Shown piece after piece: positions 58,445 to 64,000 of a DNA stretch of 64,000 nucleotides. The stretch covers positions 1-64,000 of the forward strand of contig NZ_NVPT01000003.1 of NCBI RefSeq assembly GCF_002802985.1. The letters run 5' to 3'. The translations under genes were made by a program, and so were the position numbers. Source of the DNA: Geodermatophilus chilensis. GTDB taxonomy: Bacteria; Actinomycetota; Actinomycetes; Mycobacteriales; Geodermatophilaceae. The stretch's first letter is position 1, and each line of letters begins with the position of its first letter. The notes beneath the pieces are model-generated. The model did not search any database and was not told the origin of the DNA. It saw only the letters and a program-made list of their open reading frames with translations.

Positions 58445-59476
58445 CTACCTGCTGGCCCACCGGTGGGCCTCCGGCGGGGAGGGCTCGGTGCCGCGGCGCA
58501 CGACGGCGACCGGGGTCGTGGCCCCCTCCACGACGGCACGGCTCACCGAGCCGAACACGGCTCCCAGCCCGGCCCGTCGGCCCCGTGACCCGACGACGAC
58601 GAGCGCTGCGTCCGCGCACCCGGTGACTAGGGCCGAGACCGGGTCGCAGCGCACCACCTCGGTGGTGACCGGGACGTCCGGGTACAGCTCCCGCCACGCC
58701 GCGACGGCGCCGTCGACCAGGGCGTACGCCGCGGCCTCGGTGGTGACGAGCGGAGCGGTCACCGCCTCCAGGTCGGCGGGGCAGTCCGCGCACCACGCGT
58801 GGACGGCGGTGACGGCGGTGCCGCGCCGGGCGGCGGCTCGGAAGGCGAAGCCGACGGCGGCGTCGGAGTGCGTGAGGCCGTCGATCCCCACGACGACCCG
58901 GGGGTTGACGAGGTCGCGGGCGACGTCGCCGGACGGGTGCACCACCGCGACCGGGCAGCCGGCGGTGGCCGTCACCCGAAGCGCCAGCGACCCGTGCAGG
59001 GGACCTCGCACGCCCGGCCGCTGCCCCGCCCGCCGCCGGGAACCGAGGACGAGCAGGTGGGCGTCCCGGCTCTCGCGGAGGAGCACCCGGCGCGGCGACC
59101 CGCGGACGATGCCGGCCGAGACCTCGACGTCCGGGGCGATCGACCGGACCCGTGCCAGTGCGCGGTCGACCTGCTGCGCGGCCGCCGCCTGCTGCGCGGT
59201 CAGGCTGTCGACCACCGGGACGACACCGAGCGGGTCCATCGGCACCGGCGCCGAGAGGGCGTGCACGATCCGCAGCGGCCGCCGCTGGCCGGCGGCTTCC
59301 GCGGCGGCCCACTTCAGGGCCGACGACCCGGCGCCGGCGGTGACGCCGACGACGACGGGGGCGCGCGACCTCCCGAGCCGGCGTGCGACGGGGAGGACGG
59401 CCCGGCTGAAGGCCGGGTCCGACAGCAGTGCGGCCTCGAGCTCCTGCACGGTCCGACGTTCGGAGTCACTGAGCAC
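58445..59476 (-). CDS. Tandem universal stress protein with DUF3040-like N-terminus
   Basis: A 343-residue protein. Residues 1-25 (LSDSERRTVQELEAALLSDP) look like the start of a DUF3040 protein. Two universal-stress domains follow: the first from VVVGVTAGAGSSALKWAA to the ATP-binding-like GSRRRAGQRPGVRGPLHGSL, the second from PRVVVGIDGLTHSDAAVGFA to VVVGSRGRRAGLGAVFGSVS. The second contains a G-2x-G-9x-G(S/T)-type ATP motif. GTG 59476 has GAGGAGG 6 bases upstream. It diverges from a MarR gene, whose product may regulate it. Confidence 0.88.
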   Translation of the reverse strand: MLSDSERRTVQELEAALLSDPAFSRAVLPVARRLGRSRAPVVVGVTAGAGSSALKWAAAEAAGQRRPLRIVHALSAPVPMDPLGVVPVVDSLTAQQAAAAQQVDRALARVRSIAPDVEVSAGIVRGSPRRVLLRESRDAHLLVLGSRRRAGQRPGVRGPLHGSLALRVTATAGCPVAVVHPSGDVARDLVNPRVVVGIDGLTHSDAAVGFAFRAAARRGTAVTAVHAWCADCPADLEAVTAPLVTTEAAAYALVDGAVAAWRELYPDVPVTTEVVRCDPVSALVTGCADAALVVVGSRGRRAGLGAVFGSVSRAVVEGATTPVAVVRRGTEPSPPEAHRWASR

Positions 59477-59510
59477 GAGCGCCTCCTCAAGGCGGTCCGC
59501 ACCGACAGAT

Positions 59511-59527
59511 GCATCGTAACGCGATAC
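59511..59527. promoter_or_regulatory. Candidate MarR operator
   Basis: GCATCGTAACGCGATAC: half-sites GCATCG and CGATAC form an inverted repeat (one mismatch) with a 5-base spacer in the 103-base divergent space between the universal stress gene and marR. Divergent autoregulation is the usual MarR arrangement; binding here is inferred. Confidence 0.42.
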
Positions 59528-59579
59528 TTCCTGTGCCGGAAGGGCGTCGGGTGCGGCGCATCCGTGGTCGAATGGGCCC

Positions 59580-60035
59580 GTGGCCCCGGAGGACGACGAA
59601 CCGGCCGGTCCGCCGCTGACCAAGCAGGAGTTCGAGGCGCTGGCGCGCTTCCGCTTCGGCATCCGCCGGTACCTGCGCTTCAGCGAGGAGACCGTGCGCC
59701 GGCACGGACTGACCCCGCAGCAGTACCAGCTGCTCCTCGCGTTGAAGGGCTTCCCCGACCGGGAGTGGGCCACGGTCCGGGAGCTGGCCGAGCGCCTGCA
59801 GCTGCGCCACCACAGCGTGGTCGAGCTGGTCGACAGGGCCCAGGGTCAGGGGCTGGTCACGCGGGCGGCCAACCCCGAGGACGCCCGGTCGGTCCGGGTC
59901 CTGCTGACCACGTCCGGTGACCGGATCCTGGGCCGGCTCAGCGCACTGCACCGGGACGAGCTGCGCCGGCTGGACACGACGCTGACGCCGCCCGAGTGGG
60001 GGGAGTCCGTGCCGGCCGGGTCGGGGACCGTCTGA
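59580..60035 (+). CDS. MarR-family transcriptional regulator
   Basis: A 151-residue winged-helix regulator. Helices start near LTKQEFEALARFRFGIRRYL; the recognition region is ELAERLQLRHHSVVELVDRA; the wing is GLVTRAANPEDARSVRVLLT. GTG 59580 is used. It is divergent from the tandem universal stress gene and precedes glnA2 with 130 bases between. Probable ligand-responsive repressor of itself and its neighbour. Confidence 0.9.
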   Translation: MAPEDDEPAGPPLTKQEFEALARFRFGIRRYLRFSEETVRRHGLTPQQYQLLLALKGFPDREWATVRELAERLQLRHHSVVELVDRAQGQGLVTRAANPEDARSVRVLLTTSGDRILGRLSALHRDELRRLDTTLTPPEWGESVPAGSGTV

Positions 60036-60167
60036 CGAGGGTCCGGAGCTGCCCGCCGGACGGGACCGGGACGCACCGGGCGTGCCGGGGTGCCGTCGCC
60101 GGTGCACAGGAGGCAGGCTGGGGACGACGTCACACCCTGGAAACGACTGGACGCGATCATGGCGAGC

Positions 60168-61502
60168 ATGGACCGACAGCAGGAGTTCGTCCTGCGCACC
60201 CTCGAGGAACGCGACATCCGCTTCGTGCGGTTGTGGTTCACCGACGTCTCGGGCTACCTCAAGGCCGTGGCCGTGGCGCCGGCCGAGATCGAGGCCGCCT
60301 TCGCCGAGGGCATCGGCTTCGACGGCTCGGCGATCGAGGGCTTCGCGCGCGTCTACGAGTCCGACATGCTCGCCAAGCCCGACCCCAGCACCTTCCAGGT
60401 GATGCCGGCCGCCAAGGGGCAGCCGAGCGACACCGCCCGGATGTTCTGCGACCTCACGCTGCCCGACGGCTCGCCGTCCTGGGCCGACCCCCGGCACGTG
60501 CTGCGCCGGGCGCTGTCGAAGGCCGCCGACATGGGCTTCACCTTCTACACCCACCCCGAGGTCGAGTTCTTCCTGCTCAAGGACCAGCCCAGCGACGGCA
60601 GCCCGCCCGAGCCGGCCGACAACGGCGGCTACTTCGACCTCTCCACGCACAACGTCGCCCACGACTTCCGCCGCGAGGCGGTCTTCGCCCTGGAGGCGAT
60701 GGGCATCTCGGTGGAGTTCAGCCACCACGAGGTCGCGCCCGGTCAGCAGGAGATCGACCTGCGCTACGCCGACGCGCTGTCGATGGCCGACAACATCATG
60801 ACGCTGCGGCACGTCGTCCGGGAGGTGGCCCTGGCCCAGCAGGTGCACGCCACCTTCATGCCCAAGCCGTTCACCGACCTGGCCGGCTCGGCGATGCACA
60901 CCCACGTGTCGCTGTTCGAGGGCGACCGCAACGCCTTCCACGACCCCGCCGACCCGATGAGGATCTCGACCACCGGCAGACAGTTCATCGCCGGCCTGCT
61001 GCTTCACGCCAAGGAGTACACCGCCGTCACCAACCAGACGGTGAATTCCTACCGGCGGCTGCTCGCCGGCACCGAGGCGCCGACGGCGGCGACCTGGGGC
61101 CGGGCCAACCGCTCGGCGCTGGTGCGGCTGCCCTCGTACAACAAGGGCCAGTCGGCGCGGGTCGAGATCCGCTCGCCCGACTCCGCGTGCAACCCGTACC
61201 TCACGTTCGCCGTCCTGCTGGCCGCTGGGCTGCGCGGCGTCGAGAAGGGCTACGAGTTGCCACCGGAGGCCGAAGACGACGTCTGGTCGCTCACCGACAC
61301 CGAGCGCCGCGCCGCCGGCTACGAGGACCTGCCGGTGTCCCTCGGCGAGGCGCTCACCGCGATGCAGGGCAGCGAACTGGTCGCCGAGACCCTCGGCGAG
61401 CACGTCTTCGAGTTCTTCCTGCGCAACAAGTGGGCCGAGTTCAACGCCTACCGGCAGAACGTGACCCCGTGGGAACTCAAGCGCTACCTGCCCGGCCTCT
61501 GA
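60168..61502 (+). CDS. glnA: Glutamine synthetase type I, GlnA2-like
   Basis: A 444-residue glutamine synthetase. Motifs: FTDVSGYLK and GFDGSAIEGF near the N-terminus, ATP/metal segments HPEVEFFLL, SHHEVAPGQQEIDLRY and KPFTDLAGSAMHTHVSL, and the PTAATWGRANRSALVRLPSY flap. The start MDRQQEFVLRTLEERDIRFV matches mycobacterial GlnA2; ATG 60159 would add three residues. The position of the adenylylated tyrosine in GlnA1 is replaced (DVWSLTDTERR), so glnE nearby would not modify this enzyme. In Mycobacterium, glnE lies between glnA2 and glnA1 as well. Confidence 0.95.
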   Translation: MDRQQEFVLRTLEERDIRFVRLWFTDVSGYLKAVAVAPAEIEAAFAEGIGFDGSAIEGFARVYESDMLAKPDPSTFQVMPAAKGQPSDTARMFCDLTLPDGSPSWADPRHVLRRALSKAADMGFTFYTHPEVEFFLLKDQPSDGSPPEPADNGGYFDLSTHNVAHDFRREAVFALEAMGISVEFSHHEVAPGQQEIDLRYADALSMADNIMTLRHVVREVALAQQVHATFMPKPFTDLAGSAMHTHVSLFEGDRNAFHDPADPMRISTTGRQFIAGLLLHAKEYTAVTNQTVNSYRRLLAGTEAPTAATWGRANRSALVRLPSYNKGQSARVEIRSPDSACNPYLTFAVLLAAGLRGVEKGYELPPEAEDDVWSLTDTERRAAGYEDLPVSLGEALTAMQGSELVAETLGEHVFEFFLRNKWAEFNAYRQNVTPWELKRYLPGL

Positions 61503-61505
61503 ACC

Positions 61506-61560
61506 CCGGCGGTTTCCGCGGAAACCTCCCCCCTCCGGCAGTTTCCGCGGAAACCGCCGG
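61506..61560. repeat. Nested palindrome after glnA2
   Basis: Two 20-base arms (61506-61525 and 61541-61560) are exact complements. Each contains the perfect palindrome GTTTCCGCGGAAAC. The 15-base loop is C-rich. It begins 4 bases after the glnA2 stop and precedes the amidotransferase by 38 bases. It could terminate glnA2 transcription, bind a dimeric protein, or be a copy of an interspersed repeat. Confidence 0.7.
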
Positions 61561-61598
61561 AGGCGGGGACGGCCGGCGGCGGGAACTACGCTCGACGC

Positions 61599-62333
61599 GT
61601 GGCCCGCCTGCTCGTCGTCGTCCCCTCCGACACCGATCCGCCGGCCCGGCTCGGCGCGTGGCTGGCGCAGGCCGGACTGGAGCTGGACGAGCGCCGGCCC
61701 GGCACCGGCGACGAGCTCCCGGAGACCCTGGAGGGGTACGACGGGCTGCTCGTCCTCGGCGGGCCGCAGTCGGCGATGGACGACGAGCAGACCAGCCCCG
61801 AGCTGGTCGGTGTGCGCCGGCTGCTGGCCGAGGCGCTGGCCGACGACGTCCCCACGCTGGCGGTCTGCCTGGGCGCCCAGCTGCTCGCCGAGGTCGGGGG
61901 CGGCCGCGTCCGGAAGGGCGTCGACGGACCCGAGGTGGGCGCCACCCTCGTCGCCAAGCGGGACGCCGCCGACGCCGACCCGCTGTTCCGCCCGCTGCCG
62001 ATGACCCCCGACGTGATCCAGTTCCACCACGACGAGATCGCCGAGCTGCCGCGCGGGGCCACCCTGCTGGCCAGCAACCCCTTCTACGCGCACCAGGCCT
62101 TCCGCGTCGGCCGGCACGTCTACGGAGTGCAGTTCCACATCGAGACGACGCCGGAGATCGTCGCGCAGTGGGCCGAGCAGGACACCGTCGGCGTGGCCGC
62201 CAGCGGGCTGGACCGCGAGACGATCTGCGCCCACGCCGCCGCGGTGCACCCCGACATCGAGGAGGCCTGGGCGCCGTTCGCCGGCCGCTTCGCCGACCTG
62301 GTCCGCCACGGCTCCCGCGCGGGCGCGGCGTGA
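61599..62333 (+). CDS. Class I glutamine amidotransferase
   Basis: A 244-residue GATase-1 protein. The nucleophile cysteine is in VCLGAQLLAE, the catalytic His/Glu pair in VQFHIETTPE, with LVLGGPQSAMDD upstream. This size and sequence fit the GuaA-like stand-alone amidotransferases that hydrolyse gamma-glutamyl compounds. GTG 61599 is used. It overlaps glnE by 4 bases (GTGA), so it is translated with glnE. It may recycle glutamine or gamma-glutamyl amides next to the nitrogen genes. Confidence 0.88.
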   Translation: MARLLVVVPSDTDPPARLGAWLAQAGLELDERRPGTGDELPETLEGYDGLLVLGGPQSAMDDEQTSPELVGVRRLLAEALADDVPTLAVCLGAQLLAEVGGGRVRKGVDGPEVGATLVAKRDAADADPLFRPLPMTPDVIQFHHDEIAELPRGATLLASNPFYAHQAFRVGRHVYGVQFHIETTPEIVAQWAEQDTVGVAASGLDRETICAHAAAVHPDIEEAWAPFAGRFADLVRHGSRAGAA

Positions 62334-64000
62334 CGAGCGCCCCGGAGATCCCGCGCCGGGCCGTCGTCCGGCTGGTCCGGTTCGGCTTCGTCGACGGCGA
62401 GCGGGCCGCCCGCCTGCTGTCCGAGCCGGAGATGGGACTGTGGGACCTCGCGCGCAACGAGCCCGCCGACCCCGAGGCCGGCCCGGTCGTCTCCGCGCTG
62501 GCCCGCACCGGCGACCCCGACCTCGCCGTCCGCTCGCTGCGCCGGCTGATCGAGGCACTGGACTCCGCCGACCCCACCGGCGGCTCGGCCGCCGCGCTGC
62601 TGGCCCGGCTGCGCGGCTCGGCGCTGCTGCGCGCGCGCCTGCTCGGCGTGCTCGGCGCCAGCTCCGGCCTGGCCGACCACCTGGCCGCCCACCCCGGCGA
62701 CTGGACCGTCCTCGACGGGGACGGCGACGGCGCCTCCCGGGGCCCGACCCGGCCCACGCCGCAGGCGCTGCAGCGGCAGATGCTCGTCGCCGTGGGCGCC
62801 GACCCCGACGACCCGCCGTGGGGCGTGCGGCTGGGCAAGGGGGCGCCGGACGCCGGCCCGCAGCGGGTCGCCGACCTGCGGCTGGCCTACCGGCGGGCCA
62901 TCCTCTCCGTCGCCGGGCGCGACCTCGGCGAGAGCCTCGCCGCCGAGGACGTCGCCGCGGAACTGGCCGACATCGCCGGGGCCGTCCTCACCGCGGGGCT
63001 CGCGCTGGCCGTCGCCGAGCAGCCCGCCGACGCCGCGGCCTGCCGACTGGCGGTCATCGCGCTGGGCAAGACCGGTGGCCGGGAGCTCAACTACGTCAGC
63101 GACGTCGACGTGGTGTTTGTCGCCGAGCCGGTCGGCCCGTCGGGGCGGGCGGGCGAGGAGCTCGACGCCGGTCCCGCGGTGAAGAGCGCGACCCGCGTGG
63201 CCGCGGCCCTCATGCGGATCTGCCGCGAGGCGGCCTGGGAGGTCGACGCCGCGCTGCGCCCCGAGGGCAAGGCCGGCGCGCTGGTGCGCACGCTGCACGG
63301 GCACGCGGCCTACTACCGCAGCTGGGCCAGCACCTGGGAGTTCCAGGCGCTGCTGAAGATGCGCCCGGTCGCCGGCGACCCCGACCTCGGCCGGGCCTAC
63401 GTCGAGGAGCTGTTCCCGCTGGTCTGGCAGGCGGGGGAGCGCCCCGGCTTCGTCGGCGAGGTCCAGGCCATGCGGCGCCGGGTGCTGGAGAACATCCCGC
63501 CGGCGCAGGCCGAGCGCGAGCTGAAGCTGGGCCGCGGCGGGCTGCGCGACGTCGAGTTCGCCGTCCAGCTGCTGCAGCTGGTGCACGGCCGGGTCGACGT
63601 GCGGCTGCGGGTGGGCGGCACCCTGCCGGCGCTGCACGCGCTGCGGGCCGGCGGCTACGTGGGCCGCGACGACGCCGACACGCTCATCGCCTCCTACCGG
63701 TTCCTGCGCACCGTCGAGCACCGGCTGCAGCTGCTGCGGCTGCGCCGCACCCACCTGCTGCCCACCGACGAGCAGCAGCTGCGCTGGCTGGCCCGGTCGC
63801 TGGGCTACAAGCCCGACCACCGCGGGGACGCCGTCGCCGTGCTCGACGCCGAGCTGTCCCTGCACACCCGCGAGGTGCGCCGGCTGCACGAGAAGCTCTT
63901 CTACCGGCCGCTGCTCTCGGCCGTGGCCAAGGTGCCGCCGGAGGCCGCGCACCTGGGGTCGAAGGCGGCCGGTGACTGGCTGCGGGCGCTGGGCTTCGCC
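62330..64000 (+). CDS. glnE: Glutamine synthetase adenylyltransferase (N-terminal part, runs off the window)
   Basis: From GTG 62330 the frame stays open to the last base, 557 codons. The N-terminus is VTSAPEIPRRAVVRLVRFGF. The adenylyl-removing nucleotidyltransferase domain has GKTGGRELNYVSDVDVVFV with the catalytic aspartates, followed by RICREAAWEVDAALRPEGKA and KLGRGGLRDVEFAVQLLQL, all typical of GlnE. Full proteins have about 950-1000 residues, so roughly the first half plus part of the linker is present and the C-terminal adenylylating domain is missing. The start overlaps the amidotransferase stop (GTGA). It modifies a GlnA1-type synthetase, not the nearby GlnA2. Confidence 0.93.
   Translation, partial: MTSAPEIPRRAVVRLVRFGFVDGERAARLLSEPEMGLWDLARNEPADPEAGPVVSALARTGDPDLAVRSLRRLIEALDSADPTGGSAAALLARLRGSALLRARLLGVLGASSGLADHLAAHPGDWTVLDGDGDGASRGPTRPTPQALQRQMLVAVGADPDDPPWGVRLGKGAPDAGPQRVADLRLAYRRAILSVAGRDLGESLAAEDVAAELADIAGAVLTAGLALAVAEQPADAAACRLAVIALGKTGGRELNYVSDVDVVFVAEPVGPSGRAGEELDAGPAVKSATRVAAALMRICREAAWEVDAALRPEGKAGALVRTLHGHAAYYRSWASTWEFQALLKMRPVAGDPDLGRAYVEELFPLVWQAGERPGFVGEVQAMRRRVLENIPPAQAERELKLGRGGLRDVEFAVQLLQLVHGRVDVRLRVGGTLPALHALRAGGYVGRDDADTLIASYRFLRTVEHRLQLLRLRRTHLLPTDEQQLRWLARSLGYKPDHRGDAVAVLDAELSLHTREVRRLHEKLFYRPLLSAVAKVPPEAAHLGSKAAGDWLRALGFA

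Noticed and set aside
1-64000. CRISPR arrays, tRNA genes, insertion sequences or prophage genes
   Set aside because: No regularly spaced repeats, no T-loop-like GTTCGAATC signals with matching stems, and no transposase, integrase or phage structural motifs were found on reading both strands.

Overview
The window comes from a very GC-rich actinobacterium. GTG starts are common and genes are tightly packed, often with ATGA, GTGA or TGATG overlaps. Three things point to a soil actinobacterium, plausibly Geodermatophilaceae (Geodermatophilus, Blastococcus or Modestobacter type): an actinobacterial Tad/Flp pilus locus, an F420:NADPH oxidoreductase, and a glnA2-amidotransferase-glnE block. The family assignment is an inference from style and gene content. 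No rRNA, tRNA, CRISPR array, insertion sequence or replication origin was seen.

Layout. (1) 0.5-5.5 kb: signalling. A PAS-GGDEF-EAL protein ends in a recombinase-like DNA-binding segment. It is followed by a NarL-type response regulator, a receiver-only protein on the opposite strand, and a membrane histidine kinase whose tail runs antisense through the receiver gene. (2) 5.7-7.8 kb: selO and two small membrane proteins. (3) 8-29.6 kb: a catabolic island. It holds a triosephosphate-isomerase homologue and an alpha/beta hydrolase (minus strand). A frameshifted LVIVD-repeat gene, an SDR and a VOC protein follow on the plus strand. Next come a complete carbohydrate ABC importer, a fused E1 plus E2 of a 2-oxoacid dehydrogenase complex, a DAK-family ketose kinase, a HAD-IIA phosphatase, a GAF-LuxR regulator, a class II aldolase and a CbbY-like phosphatase. 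A phosphofructokinase and an aldo/keto reductase lie on the minus strand. (4) 29.8-35.9 kb: a thioredoxin-reductase-like flavoprotein, two MFS exporters (one frameshifted) and a large LPG-synthase-like membrane protein. (5) 36.3-44.9 kb: a lipoprotein and a full Tad pilus locus: prepilin peptidase, Flp pilin, TadE, a TadG-like protein, CpaB, CpaE/TadZ, TadA, TadB and TadC. (6) 45-54.5 kb: small stress-type and housekeeping genes. These include a Vms1-type release-factor homologue, DUF2795, a thioesterase, a haloacetate-dehalogenase-like hydrolase, ChaB, an SDR, an M24 peptidase, a diguanylate cyclase, a cupin and npdG. (7) 54.6-64 kb: panB, nadE, slipin, universal stress protein, MarR, glnA2, a class I amidotransferase and glnE, which runs off the window end.

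How it fits together. In the catabolic island the same 16-base site, TGGGGG-N5-CCCCA, occurs three times. One copy lies between the divergent hydrolase and LVIVD genes, one upstream of the VOC/ABC/dehydrogenase operon, and one between the luxR gene and the aldolase. This ties separate operons into one probable regulon, and the GAF-LuxR protein encoded inside it is the obvious candidate activator. The enzyme set (sugar importer, ketose kinase close to the erythrulose-kinase branch of the DAK family, TIM homologue, aldolase, two sugar-phosphate phosphatases, E1/E2) suggests an uncharacterised pathway for a polyol, ketose or acylated derivative. The substrate cannot be read from the sequence. At the pilus locus a second recurring element sits upstream of the lipoprotein, the peptidase and the pilin, and strong hairpins isolate the peptidase and pilin transcripts from their neighbours.
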